Source: an uncultured Saprospiraceae bacterium (GTDB lineage: Bacteria > Bacteroidota > Bacteroidia > Chitinophagales > Saprospiraceae). Taken from it: a stretch of DNA of 46,107 nt. Within the stretch, counting starts at the first letter, position 1; each line of letters opens with the position of its first letter. Shown in pieces: positions 16,201 to 23,632 of this stretch. The notes beneath the pieces were generated by a model. The model made no database searches. It was not told the origin of the DNA and saw only the letters and a list, made by a program, of their open reading frames with translations. Location: positions 1 through 46,107 of the forward strand of contig CAKZLL010000450.1 of NCBI GenBank assembly GCA_937125475.1. Direction: 5' to 3'. Both the position numbers and the translations under genes were made by a program.

Positions 16201-16984
16201 GAATAATACTTTGCTTCTGAGTTTTGAATAATCCAAAAACTCCTGACCAAAGAATATTAGGCTCACTAGCTTTGGAATCTATAGTTTTACTAGCTTTTGT
16301 AGCTTCAATTTTTGGTTTTATATTAATATTGAAATCCCGAAAATGATTTAGAACCTCTTCAATAATTTCAGCCATTTCAAACTTATCAATCTTGCTATCC
16401 TCCAAGTATTCAGGATGAAGATTATCCATCACAATCCCTTCGTCCTGATTAATATGAGCAATGAGTACTTGATTAATGTAAATCGGTGCATCAGGTGTTT
16501 TGACAATAGTCCACTCATTTGATCGAGAAGTCGAGCGTTTAATATCCAAACTCCAAATGAAAATAGGTGATTTAATCACGCGTTTCCCATCTTTTTTACT
16601 CTTTTTGATCAAAAGCGGATACCCAAAACTAAACGTCCGAACGCCATGTTCCAAATAATTATCCTCATCTTGATTAAAAATTCCGTTAAGGCGACGTGCA
16701 ATAAAATCCAGTTTTCTTCGATCTTCTTTTGCTAGTTTTTCGATGGAAATACCTTTAAAATTAATCAAGAATTTGAAATGCTCTTTTCTTAATAAATTAT
16801 TAAAAATAAAGGTGTGAGAAAGCGGCAAGCCTGTTTTTTTCTTCGATTGTAATGCCTGAATATCATCTAATCTAGTCAAATCCAAACGCGTCAAATATCG
16901 CCCTGGTAAAGCATTGAGGTGAATAGACCGAAGATTTCCTGTTTTAAGCTTTTCGCCTAAATATTTGATGAAAGGTATGTTCAT
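13289..16984 (-). CDS. Large superfamily 1 helicase fused to a Vsr-like nuclease; candidate defence protein
   Basis: This protein of about 1231 residues belongs to the COG1112 (Dna2/UPF1-like) helicases. Walker A is QGPPGTGKS at about 311-319, Walker B is VIFDEASQL at about 780-788, helicase motif III is GDKQQMPPSS at about 807-816, and the late IQGDERDIIIISTTFG and NVIITRAKKKLYLL segments are motifs V and VI. The last 95 residues form a Vsr/DUF559-type endonuclease fold: YQIDMVI, AIECDGTTWH with its acidic catalytic group, then DLHRQKIFENYGLKYHRIW. The first 300 residues resemble the N-terminal region of DUF4011-type helicases. The ATG at 16984 is preferred over a TTG three codons upstream. 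Such helicase-nuclease fusions occur in phage-defence loci; defence is inferred. Confidence 0.85.
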   Translation of the reverse strand: MNIPFIKYLGEKLKTGNLRSIHLNALPGRYLTRLDLTRLDDIQALQSKKKTGLPLSHTFIFNNLLRKEHFKFLINFKGISIEKLAKEDRRKLDFIARRLNGIFNQDEDNYLEHGVRTFSFGYPLLIKKSKKDGKRVIKSPIFIWSLDIKRSTSRSNEWTIVKTPDAPIYINQVLIAHINQDEGIVMDNLHPEYLEDSKIDKFEMAEIIEEVLNHFRDFNINIKPKIEATKASKTIDSKASEPNILWSGVFGLFKTQKQSIIQDIDQLAVEFDNKSIIVEPFKNSKNAAVETDPSQQEIIHSITKTECKVIQGPPGTGKSQSITAIITNALENHKKILVVCEKKTALEVIENNLKDIGLAQLCTTIDDVNRDRKKIIDHVRSLEKNGMKVNARFSEINYDNNLKQLEELTDKVNVQHHHLLKKVLNDQDTQQLIAEHIRLQRAGFVLRFLLDDLGLELNGEEYAALNLVVRQAADLFEAVKKPCFLLDKYAGSRFMEQYQVGVEKRFFQDIRGVEKFALAFVEHWEELTFKENNLAKDYSINNQKWTKFKAYFLKSHKMVVKHWVSTHELYQQIKTALLKNKLLAPPKSWTVTTDNLTEVKAEIKELQLFTGESSLLRPHFRGYYHWRYFFESQPPAFQKVLKSLRENVSNTKDWLSVFTLEYFDLFLSEKETEIGPFNENNQALDKIIELQKTVKKEQKDKILRYWSRHQNQKIRDFNTKSNIKWLFNYRKNSKYSKRNSLRKIVQEEFELFSTIFPVLLVSPVVCSSVLPLKKGLFDLVIFDEASQLRLEDTFSAFYRGKIKVISGDKQQMPPSSYFASDILLETNDEIEAETGEEQQAIDQHDPLFLAGSESLLEFGNKLNSALTNVSYLDFHYRSKHPYLIDFSNAAFYGKRLVPIPSMSRYQPIRFIQVDGLYQDASNLAEAEKVIEVIRTEILPYKNGRYPSLGIATFNMTQRNLIKDLIYSTAVKDKAFREKMNLINQTDEWFVKNLENIQGDERDIIIISTTFGINKKEKFIQNFGPLNNFERGYKLLNVIITRAKKKLYLLTSIPQDYYIAKYQREIERKGVKGKAVLYAYLDYCQSVEELDEPRRQAVLELLSQNSEDSPHYETITERDIHPFQQLIFEYLSDHIDPHYIAFQYPFGGYQIDMVILDELFQPKIAIECDGTTWHNTNEAYIYDLHRQKIFENYGLKYHRIWTKNWWHAPEKAAIKLITSIAETMPFVLKKEL

Positions 16985-17045
16985 TTGTAACAATCTAAAA
17001 AATTACTTGGATAGTTACAAGTTAGTGATTTTCAAATAGATCACC

Positions 17046-17089
17046 AAAAAAGCCCTCTAATTAGACAGTGCTAACTAGAGGGCTTTTTT
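17046..17089. terminator. Bidirectional intrinsic terminator
   Basis: AGCCCTCTAATTAG pairs with CTAACTAGAGGGCT (one G-T) around a six-base loop, flanked by six A on the left and six T on the right. On the minus strand it ends the ytxJ transcript. Confidence 0.85.
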
Positions 17090-17110
17090 ATAAAAGAATT
17101 ATGATATATT

Positions 17111-17491
17111 TTACAATGCTCCGTGCAATCTTTTCACAGAAATACCATGATGAGACGTACTAAAAGTAGGAACACCATCCTTAAATACAATCACTTGAGG
17201 CGATTGATGAACAACGCCAAAACGTTGCGCAATCAAATTACTAATTGAGCGATATGCCAATAAATCTAAATAGTAAAATTTTAGATCTTGGTCTTCAAAA
17301 TCCCAATTTTCTTCTAAATTGTATTTAATATTATGACTAATTCCGCAGCGTGTACTGTGCTTAAAAATAGCCACAGGCTGTGCTTTTGATTCTTCAACAA
17401 TTGTATCCAACTGCTCTTTTGAAGTTAATGGATGCCAAGCATTAGGCACATCTTTCATTCCTTGTGATACAATCCGATCTAAAAACCCCAT
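17111..17491 (-). CDS. ytxJ: YtxJ-type monothiol bacilliredoxin
   Basis: This 126-residue thioredoxin-fold protein carries the family signature IFKHSTRCGIS (42-52) with a single redox cysteine, Cys49, and SPQVIVFKDG, whose proline is the cis-Pro of the thioredoxin fold. The WHPLTSKEQLDTIVEES start is also typical. YtxJ (BrxC) proteins remove bacillithiol from protein thiols in Firmicutes and co-occur with bacillithiol synthesis genes, which are also found in many Bacteroidota. No bacillithiol synthesis gene is present in this window, so use of that thiol is inferred from the family. It lies alone, between a terminator downstream and the HAD gene upstream. Confidence 0.88.
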   Translation of the reverse strand: MGFLDRIVSQGMKDVPNAWHPLTSKEQLDTIVEESKAQPVAIFKHSTRCGISHNIKYNLEENWDFEDQDLKFYYLDLLAYRSISNLIAQRFGVVHQSPQVIVFKDGVPTFSTSHHGISVKRLHGAL

Positions 17492-17579
17492 AATTTTGTT
17501 GTCCTTTATTTTATATTAAAAAACGTAATAACCATAGAACATAAAAAATAGAAAAAAGATTTAATTTTCTTATATATCT

Positions 17580-18221
17580 CTAAGAAATAAGTTGGGCTTT
17601 CGCCAAAAAATCAGCCAAAACAGGCGCAATTTCCATCGTCGGATCATGCAAAATAGTTTGAATACCTAACTTAGCTGCACTTTCGATATTGGCTTTTCCA
17701 TCGTCAATAAAAAGCGTTTCCGCTGGATCAAGTTGGGCATTTTCTAATACATATTGAAAAATTTGAGGATCTGGTTTTCTCAATCCCACCTCAAAAGAAT
17801 AATAGCCTTTTTTAAAAAAAGTACCTCTAAAATCAGCAATCCCATAATTTTTCAATAAATCCGCTTCAATTTTTTGAACATGCGTAATATTAGTATTACT
17901 CAACAAATAAATATCATAATCTTTTTGAAGGGAACGTAGCAACTCCAAACGATGAAAAGGAAAGGCTAATAAAATACTATTCCAAGCTGCAATTGCTTCT
18001 TCTCTATTTATTTTGCTTGCCTGAGTAAAAAAAGTAAAAAATTTTTCTTCTGAAAATGCCCCGACCTCGAACTTATTAAAGATTTCTTGCGTTGTCAGAT
18101 CAGAAAGAAGGGTAGAAAAATCATGTCCTAATATATTTTGAAAGCGTTTTTCGATTGATTCAGTATTCAAATTAATCAGAACGCCTCCTAAATCAAAAAT
18201 AATATGACGAATTTTACTCAT
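17580..18221 (-). CDS. HAD-superfamily phosphatase (IA type, YihX-like)
   Basis: This 213-residue hydrolase shows all four HAD motifs. Motif I is IIFDLGGVL with nucleophile Asp10, where the usual second Asp is Gly, as in YihX-type sugar-phosphate phosphatases. Motif II is YLLSNTNI, motif III is the lysine in LRKPDPQIF, and motif IV is LFIDDGKAN. A four-helix cap sits between residues 16 and 90. The substrate is not known; glucose-1-phosphate or another small phosphate is possible by similarity. The start at 18221 is chosen because the longer frame reads upstream through the tRNA gene on the opposite strand. The gene is head-to-head with that tRNA gene. Confidence 0.88.
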   Translation of the reverse strand: MSKIRHIIFDLGGVLINLNTESIEKRFQNILGHDFSTLLSDLTTQEIFNKFEVGAFSEEKFFTFFTQASKINREEAIAAWNSILLAFPFHRLELLRSLQKDYDIYLLSNTNITHVQKIEADLLKNYGIADFRGTFFKKGYYSFEVGLRKPDPQIFQYVLENAQLDPAETLFIDDGKANIESAAKLGIQTILHDPTMEIAPVLADFLAKAQLIS

Positions 18222-18317
18222 TTTTGAAAAATTATTAGTGAAATTGTTGGAATGCAACACACAAATATGTAAGTTTGCATCCGAATTGACAACAAAAGTG
18301 TTGTTTATTTCAAAATT

Positions 18318-18392
18318 GGTCCTGTAGCTCAGTTGGTTAGTAGCACCTGACTCATAATCAGGGGGTCCTTGGTTCGAGCCCAAGTGGGACCA
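18318..18392 (+). tRNA. tRNA with CAT anticodon, probably tRNA-Ile2 (alternatively elongator tRNA-Met)
   Basis: The cloverleaf is complete: acceptor GGTCCTG / TGGGACC, anticodon stem CCTGA / TCAGG around CTCATAA (anticodon 18353-18355), and T-arm CTTGG-TTCGAGC-CCAAG. The CCA tail is not encoded. Pairs C4-G69 and C5-G68 are those recognised by TilS on tRNA-Ile2, which favours isoleucine after lysidine modification; elongator Met remains possible. The T-loop and stems exclude the initiator. The D-arm has one extra base compared with the usual GGTTAGAGC form, leaving a C13-T22 mismatch. Confidence 0.93.
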
Positions 18393-18397
18393 CAATA

Positions 18398-18437
18398 TAA
18401 AGCGTAAATATCTATTTATTAGATGTTTGCGCTTTTT
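18398..18437 (+). terminator. Terminator after the tRNA
   Basis: AAAGCGTAAATATCT pairs imperfectly with AGATGTTTGCGCTTT and is followed by a T-run, just six bases after the tRNA end. Confidence 0.75.
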
Positions 18438-18450
18438 TTGTTTTATAAAA

Positions 18451-18726
18451 CTACAACTTGATCTTCATCACTCGTTCATCTAAGTTTTTCCAATTTGGCT
18501 CATGTTTCGCAAGTTCTGCCCAAAACGCTTTGGAGTGATTTTTAATTTTGGTGTAAACCAGCTCATGAATAATTAAATAATCAATCAAACTATACGGCAA
18601 TAAAACCGCTTCATAATTGATAATAATATTATTTGCTGGCGTACAACTGCCCCAGCGTTTTTCGAGTTGACAAAATTTGAGTTCATTAAAAATATACTCT
18701 GTTTCTTTGGCTTTGATTTGAAAATT
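18451..18726 (-). pseudogene. Remnant of a YgjP/SprT-like (DUF45) zinc metallopeptidase gene
   Basis: The frame translates into the C-terminal 91 residues of a YgjP-type metallopeptidase. It has LEKRWGSCTPANNIIIN, then LPYSLIDYLIIHELVYTKIK, then KAFWAELAKHEPNWKNLDER, which follow the family order exactly. The N-terminal half is missing and an in-frame TGA precedes the first residue, with no suitable start codon. The catalytic motif HExxH reads HELVY, so the second zinc histidine is lost. Truncation plus active-site loss indicates a decayed gene. The rest of the gene-free stretch 18393-18995 holds the tRNA terminator and the hflX promoter. Confidence 0.8.
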
Positions 18727-18913
18727 TCATTATTCAATTGATTTTAGATTGATTATTTCCTTGTTCCTTATTCAAAAAAATAGCCATCAATGGAACTTTT
18801 TTCTATTGAATAGAATTATGCTTTTGTGAATAATTCATTCACTTTATTATAAAAATTTTCATATACCAATCGTCATCATGAAGTACATTCATTAAAATCC
18901 AATCCAAAATTCT

Positions 18914-18921
18914 TATTTTTG
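18914..18921 (+). promoter_or_regulatory. -7 box for hflX
   Basis: TATTTTTG matches TAnnTTTG exactly, about 75 bases before the hflX start codon. No clear TTTG -33 box is present. Confidence 0.5.
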
Positions 18922-18995
18922 TTAATTGTAAGTAGCATTAGTATTTGTGCTAACTTACTAATCAGTTTTATCAACTATCATTTCAAAACTCCTGA

Positions 18996-20234
18996 ATGGG
19001 AAAGAAAGGAAGCAGAAAAAATCATAAGGTTCAAGTAGAAAACACTTGGAATCTGGGCGAGAAAGCAAAGACAGGACTGCAACGAGGCATCGAAAAAGCA
19101 GTCTTAGTCGCTATCATTCGCCAAAATCAAGACGAAGAACAAGTCACTGAATATCTGGATGAATTAGCGTTTTTGGCGGAAACGGCAGGCGCGAAAACCA
19201 TCAAAAGAGTTGTGCAAAAATTGCAACATCCAAATCAACAAACCTTCATTGGAAAAGGAAAATTAGAAGAATTAGCCTTATTCGTTGAAGAGAATAAAAT
19301 TGATTTGGTCATTTTTGACGATGATCTCACGGGTAAGCAGACCAATAATATTGAAGAATCACTGAAATGCAAAATTGTAGATAGAAGTTCATTAATTCTC
19401 GATATTTTTGCTAGTCGAGCGCGAACTGCACAAGCCAAAACACAAGTAGAATTGGCTCAAATGCAATATCTATTACCGCGTTTGCGTGGTTTGTGGACGC
19501 ATTTGGAGCGACAACGAGGTGGTATTGGAATGCGTGGACCAGGTGAAAAAGAGATTGAAACGGATCGACGGATCATTCGCGACAAAATCAGTGTTCTCAA
19601 AGAAAAACTCGATAAGATCGACCGACAAAACAAAACTCAGCGCAAAAATCGTGGTGGAATGGTTCGAGCGTCTTTTGTGGGATATACCAATGTTGGGAAA
19701 TCAACGTTGATGAATTTGATGAGTAAATCACAGGTATTTGCAGAAAATAAATTATTTGCGACGTTAGACACAACGGTTCGCAAGGTTGTATTAGAAGCTA
19801 TGCCGTTTTTATTGTCAGATACGGTTGGTTTTATTCGCAAATTGCCGCATCATTTGGTCGAAAGTTTCAAATCCACACTTGACGAAGTTCGAGAGAGTGA
19901 TATTTTGATTCACGTCGTAGATATCGCGCATCCTTGCTACAAAGATCATATTACAACAGTATTAAAAACATTGTTGGATCTAAAAGTAGAGGATAAACCA
20001 ACGATTTTAGTTTTTAATAAAATGGATTTGTTCCGCAAAAACTATTTCGATGATTTCATTGGCGAAGAAACAAAATTAGAAATTGAAGAAGAGCTTAAAA
20101 TTTCTTTACAAAAACAATACGAACAAGAAGTAATGTTTGTTTCTGCCACAACAGGCGAAAGCATAGATGAATTTAAAACTAAATTACACGCTATGGTCGA
20201 AGCTAAATATGGAGGAAAATTCACTTATTACTAA
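18996..20234 (+). CDS. hflX: HflX ribosome-associated GTPase
   Basis: This 412-residue protein has the HflX N-terminal domain (about 35-205), with the diagnostic GKGKLEELALFVEEN and MRGPGEKEIETDRRII (179-194), followed by a TRAFAC-class GTPase domain: G1 GYTNVGKST at 229-237, G3 DTVGFI at 275-280, G4 NKMD near 334 and G5 VSATTGES. HflX binds the ribosomal E site and splits stalled or hibernating 70S ribosomes after stress. The N-terminal basic patch (MGKKGSRKNH) fits rRNA contact. The gene is monocistronic with a -7 box upstream, and is followed by a dispersed 3'-end repeat and a strong hairpin. Confidence 0.95.
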   Translation: MGKKGSRKNHKVQVENTWNLGEKAKTGLQRGIEKAVLVAIIRQNQDEEQVTEYLDELAFLAETAGAKTIKRVVQKLQHPNQQTFIGKGKLEELALFVEENKIDLVIFDDDLTGKQTNNIEESLKCKIVDRSSLILDIFASRARTAQAKTQVELAQMQYLLPRLRGLWTHLERQRGGIGMRGPGEKEIETDRRIIRDKISVLKEKLDKIDRQNKTQRKNRGGMVRASFVGYTNVGKSTLMNLMSKSQVFAENKLFATLDTTVRKVVLEAMPFLLSDTVGFIRKLPHHLVESFKSTLDEVRESDILIHVVDIAHPCYKDHITTVLKTLLDLKVEDKPTILVFNKMDLFRKNYFDDFIGEETKLEIEEELKISLQKQYEQEVMFVSATTGESIDEFKTKLHAMVEAKYGGKFTYY

Positions 20235-20276
20235 GTTGAAAATTGAAAGTGGAGAGTTGAGAATGCCTAAACTGAC
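20235..20276 (+). repeat. Dispersed 3'-end repeat, copy 2
   Basis: Immediately after the hflX stop, GTTGAAAATTGAAAGTGGAG is followed by AGTTGAGAATGCCTAAACTG. It is the approximate inverse of the 20385-20450 stretch, so the two flank the central terminator hairpin as outer arms. Confidence 0.5.
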
Positions 20277-20301
20277 GTGGAGGTTCTTTTTAAAAATAAT
20301 A

Positions 20302-20337
20302 AAAGCCGTTTTGAGTAAAATTACTCAAAACGGCTTT
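20302..20337. terminator. Perfect 17-bp terminator hairpin between convergent genes
   Basis: AAAGCCGTTTTGAGTAA and TTACTCAAAACGGCTTT pair perfectly around two bases. On the minus strand the stem is followed by TTATTATTTTT, so it best terminates the gene at 20455; on the plus strand the T-run is short. Confidence 0.85.
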
Positions 20338-20384
20338 CGTTGTATTAATCAAAACTTAGAAAATACCTAAATCAAATACACTAA

Positions 20385-20450
20385 TTTAGCATTCTCAATT
20401 CTCAACTTTCAATTCTCAACTTTCAATTCTCAACTTTCAATTCTCAACTT
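20385..20450 (-). repeat. Dispersed 3'-end repeat, copy 3, with 14-bp tandem array
   Basis: The unit AATTCTCAACTTTC is repeated almost four times without interruption (20397-20450), just downstream of the stop codon of the minus-strand gene that ends at 20455. The stretch 20385-20396 continues the wider repeat with TTTAGCATTCTC. It has no spacers, so it is not a CRISPR array. Confidence 0.7.
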
Positions 20451-20454
20451 ACCC

Positions 20455-21450
20455 CTAATTTCCATTTTCGTTGAAAGGTTGTTTGAAGATAACGTAATTA
20501 AAACCTAGTGCTTCGATTGTATCTTTATCCAATCTTCCGATAGGTAAAGCGTTTTCATTCTGGAATTTTTCGATTGCCGTCTGTGTGTCTTTATCTAACA
20601 CACCGCTAATACCTCCTGAATAATATTTTCGACCTTTTAGGGCAAGTTGTACTTGACTGATCACAATTTCGTTGAGAGAAGCTGGGCAAAGCACTTCGAC
20701 CCAAACTTTTTTACCGCCTTTTTCTATTAATTTTTTCTTTTTAACGGTTTTGTATTTTGGCGGAACTTCGACCATGATTTTACGTGCATGTTTTCTCAAT
20801 ACTGCCTTTTCAACTACTTTGTAATCCGCAGGCACAAAAATTCGTTCTACACGCGCTGGTTTGCTTTGAATAACCTTAGGCACTTCGACCATTTCTTCGC
20901 CATCGGTAGAATCCGACCATTCTGCAGCTACAAAAACTTCCTTTGTGGTAATATCATATTCTTGCTTTTTTTCTACCCATTGCAACGTTTCGCAATCTTT
21001 AGGATTAGGCGACTTACAATTAGCAATTTTTACGGTTACCCATTCGCCTGCTGCTGCCGATCCATCAGCGTTTGGTTTCTTTTCTACATTGAATACCGTT
21101 TTATATTTTTCCTCAATCATCCTTGATTTATCTTTGACTTTGACTTTGACCATTATTGTATCAAATTCAGCTTGATAAGTCACTATTTTTTCATAGGCTT
21201 TTCTGATCAATAATCTTTGTCGAAGTGTATCGTAAATTGCTGGAATAAACTCCTCTTTTGTTTGTGCTTTTTCGATCATGACTTGCTCTTCAATGATCTT
21301 AAATTTATCAGGTGTGACTGATTTAGCATAACAAACGCCTTTGGTAGGCTGTGGCATTGTTGTATCTCCTTTTGCAAACTTTTGAGCATAAATGCCACAA
21401 GTCATTAAGCAAAGAAATAGAGTAGTGAGAATTTTTTTTTCGTGTTTCAT
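20455..21450 (-). CDS. Secreted protein with C-terminal peptidoglycan-binding domain
   Basis: This 331-residue protein begins with a signal peptide ending near GIYAQ. The middle (about 30-250) consists of repeated short strands of the type 'xxPAxYxxVxxxV', for example RIFVPADYKVVEKAVLRK and VPPKYKTVKKKKL, plus a cysteine pair in NCKSPNPKDCETLQW. The last 70 residues form a PG_binding_1 domain with VQLALKGRKYYSG, GVLDKDTQTAIEKFQNEN and LDKDTIEALGF. It probably attaches to the cell wall in the periplasm. The protein at 21759 is a colinear paralogue that lacks the peptidoglycan-binding domain. Its transcript ends in the hairpin at 20302. Confidence 0.8.
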   Translation of the reverse strand: MKHEKKILTTLFLCLMTCGIYAQKFAKGDTTMPQPTKGVCYAKSVTPDKFKIIEEQVMIEKAQTKEEFIPAIYDTLRQRLLIRKAYEKIVTYQAEFDTIMVKVKVKDKSRMIEEKYKTVFNVEKKPNADGSAAAGEWVTVKIANCKSPNPKDCETLQWVEKKQEYDITTKEVFVAAEWSDSTDGEEMVEVPKVIQSKPARVERIFVPADYKVVEKAVLRKHARKIMVEVPPKYKTVKKKKLIEKGGKKVWVEVLCPASLNEIVISQVQLALKGRKYYSGGISGVLDKDTQTAIEKFQNENALPIGRLDKDTIEALGFNYVIFKQPFNENGN

Positions 21451-21758
21451 CTGTTCAATCTAACTTTTATATCAACCGACTATTTGAATTAGAATTATTT
21501 AAGCATAAAAATTCATATAATAAATTCATATATTTAAAACACCTAAACTGTCTGGATTTTTTGAATAAACAATTACTAAAGAAACGAAATTCAAATTCTT
21601 TTTCAAACCAAAATTGATAATTAAAAGTCAAGATTTAAATACTACTAAAATTCTGATTTTTAGTTAGTTGAAAATTAGATTTTAATGTAATAGGATTTTT
21701 TTTAATACAATCTTCTGATAATTAAAATTTTACTTAATTAGGAAAAAGCAATGTTATT
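21451..21758. other. AT-rich spacer between the two paralogues
   Basis: This 308-base stretch holds poly-A and poly-T tracts. I see no reading frame, RNA gene, hairpin terminator or TAnnTTTG box in either direction. It should contain the 5' region of the gene at 20455. Confidence 0.5.
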
Positions 21759-22322
21759 TTATTCCTTTTTTTTGTACGTTACTCGCTTTCCTCGTTTTCG
21801 TAATACATATTTTTCGACCGTTTTATAAGTTGCTGGAACAAAGATCCGCTCTACTCTTTCAGCTTGTTTTTCTATTATTTTAGGAACTTGAATCACAATA
21901 GCGTCAATTTCTCCATCCCAAACTGCCCCCAAATAAGTATTATATTCTTTGATATCATACTCCGAACTTTCGGGTACCCAAATTTGATAAACACAATCTT
22001 CGGGATTCAATGAAATACAATTTGTATCTCGCACACCGACCCATACTCCAGGAATGCTATCCGCATCAACCTTCTTTTTCATGGAGTAAGTTTTGCGCCA
22101 ATTTTCTTTTAGTATTTTGGATTTTTCTCGAAGTGTTACATCAACAAGAATCGTATCTAATTGAGCGGGATATTTGACCAATTTATGATAGCTCGGACTG
22201 ACCATAATACTTTCTTTAATTGTGTCATATTCAGCAGGAATATAAAGCGTTTTTTCCTCTTGACCGACAAGGATTAGGCTATTACTAAAGATAAATATGA
22301 AGAGAATCAACGAACCTTTCAT
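21759..22322 (-). CDS. Secreted paralogue of the 20455 protein, without peptidoglycan-binding domain
   Basis: This 187-residue protein starts with a signal peptide (cleavage near LVGQ). It aligns throughout with residues about 30-220 of its neighbour: the start YIPAEYDTIKESIM, the cysteine pair in DTNCISLNPEDCVYQIW followed by ESSEYD, then VPKIIEKQAERVERIFVPAT and YKTVEKYVLRKRGKR. It ends just after this shared cassette with a lysine-rich tail (YKKKE). The function is unknown; the cysteines may form a disulphide in the periplasm. It is a tandem duplicate of, or ancestor to, the neighbouring gene, separated from it by 308 bases. Confidence 0.75.
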   Translation of the reverse strand: MKGSLILFIFIFSNSLILVGQEEKTLYIPAEYDTIKESIMVSPSYHKLVKYPAQLDTILVDVTLREKSKILKENWRKTYSMKKKVDADSIPGVWVGVRDTNCISLNPEDCVYQIWVPESSEYDIKEYNTYLGAVWDGEIDAIVIQVPKIIEKQAERVERIFVPATYKTVEKYVLRKRGKRVTYKKKE

Positions 22323-22435
22323 TTGTCTTTTTTATAAAATGGTTAGGATTAATTTTTTTATAAAAATCAATCCTTCACTTGATTTAAAATTAAATGCGGA
22401 AAGATAAAAAGAATAACGTTGATTAAAGGTTAAAA

Positions 22436-23302
22436 CTACGTAAAAATCATATAGTAGCTCAAAAATCCATGTAGCAGGAGTGATAAAATAGGCGCAATTA
22501 AATAATAGGATTTTTCGATTGGAATGTCAATTAATTGCCCAGATCGATTAATTTCTGGCGCATTAGTTATAGAATCATAGACCGTATTATAGCTAGGTTG
22601 ATTAGGCATGAATAGAATAAATTCTTCCACTTCGTCTTCTACTAATTGCGTTTTATAGGTTTTGCAATACGCTATATAAACAGAAGCACCTCTTTTAAAA
22701 TCAAATTCATATTTATAAATCGGATATTCAACTCCATTGATTTCAATGCTACTGTTTGTTGGTGTTCGAGACTTCATTTTTCCTGTTGTGAACACCCCAT
22801 TTTTAATTAAATTCAACGATTTCATATTAATTTGAAGACTCCTCCAAATCAGAAATAAACCGCTTAAAGGGAAAATAATAATAAGAATTGTCCACGAACT
22901 AAACATTTTGCTACGTCCTCCAATCATTCGTGATTGTTCAATTCGTTGAGCATTGTATTCTATTTCTACTTTGTCTCCAATATCGTATTCTTCACTAATG
23001 ACAAAACTACGCCCGCCATATTCGACAGCCGATTTTTCATAAACATATCTTATTTCATAAATATATTCTTCATTTTGCGAAGCATTGGTTTCGATTACTC
23101 TTTTGACTATTCCTTCATGCGTTTCCCACTGCTTAGGCATTGAAAACCAAAGCATTGCTGTAGAATTATAGGTAAACACCCAAAAGAATATCATCCCAAA
23201 TCCAAATATAATCCAACCAAAAATGGCATAAATTCCACTAAAAAGAAGAACCGCTTGCGAATATAACGATAAACGTCTCGGAGGTTGTTCGCGAAATGGC
23301 AT
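22436..23302 (-). CDS. DUF3592-type membrane protein
   Basis: This 288-residue protein has two N-terminal membrane helices (about 14-45), a beta-rich extracytoplasmic stretch with YIYEIRYVYEKSAVEYGG and GDKVEIEYNAQRIEQSRMIG, another helix pair at about 135-155, a second beta domain with NGVEYPIYKYEF, and a last helix at about 265-285. The sequence pattern around 'VEIEYNAQ' followed by 'SRMIGG' is typical of DUF3592, a family of unknown function in bacterial membranes. It is present as two tandem beta domains here. It lies 113 bases upstream of the 21759 gene on the same strand; co-transcription is possible but not shown. Confidence 0.7.
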   Translation of the reverse strand: MPFREQPPRRLSLYSQAVLLFSGIYAIFGWIIFGFGMIFFWVFTYNSTAMLWFSMPKQWETHEGIVKRVIETNASQNEEYIYEIRYVYEKSAVEYGGRSFVISEEYDIGDKVEIEYNAQRIEQSRMIGGRSKMFSSWTILIIIFPLSGLFLIWRSLQINMKSLNLIKNGVFTTGKMKSRTPTNSSIEINGVEYPIYKYEFDFKRGASVYIAYCKTYKTQLVEDEVEEFILFMPNQPSYNTVYDSITNAPEINRSGQLIDIPIEKSYYLIAPILSLLLHGFLSYYMIFT

Positions 23303-23632
23303 TGATTTATTTTATTTACTCAGTTTTAGCTTTTAGCACTTAAATTATTAGGCTGTTTTGAGTAGCCTAATAGTTTGTTTTCTACTTTCATATTAAATTT
23401 ACGCAGATATGTTTAGAATGTTTTATGATTTTTGAAAAAAATTTAAATTCATTAATATTTAAAGTTCATTCACAATTTTTGCCTTTTAGCCTAATGTGAG
23501 CTTGCTCCATTGTTCTAACTTTTTGAAAAACAACGAAGCAAGCCACCGCTGAATTAAAAAATATTCATTCTGGTAAAATTGTCAATGCACCATATTTAAG
23601 ACTATGAGATTGGTAAAGTCACACAATCACTT
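23303..23632. other. Gene-free spacer
   Basis: No reading frame is credible here. One imperfect hairpin is visible at about 23499-23548, pairing GCTTGCT and TTGTT with AACAA and AGCAAGC, without a T-run. It may be the end of the minus-strand isomerase transcript, whose stop codon lies at 23633, though it sits some 90 bases downstream of it. Confidence 0.4.

Noticed and set aside
18222..18395. N-terminal extension of the HAD phosphatase
   Set aside because: The 58 extra residues come from reading the opposite strand of the tRNA gene; the HAD fold begins at the ATG at 18221.
20397..20450. Possible CRISPR array
   Set aside because: The 14-bp units follow each other without spacers; it is a simple tandem repeat within the dispersed 3'-end repeat.
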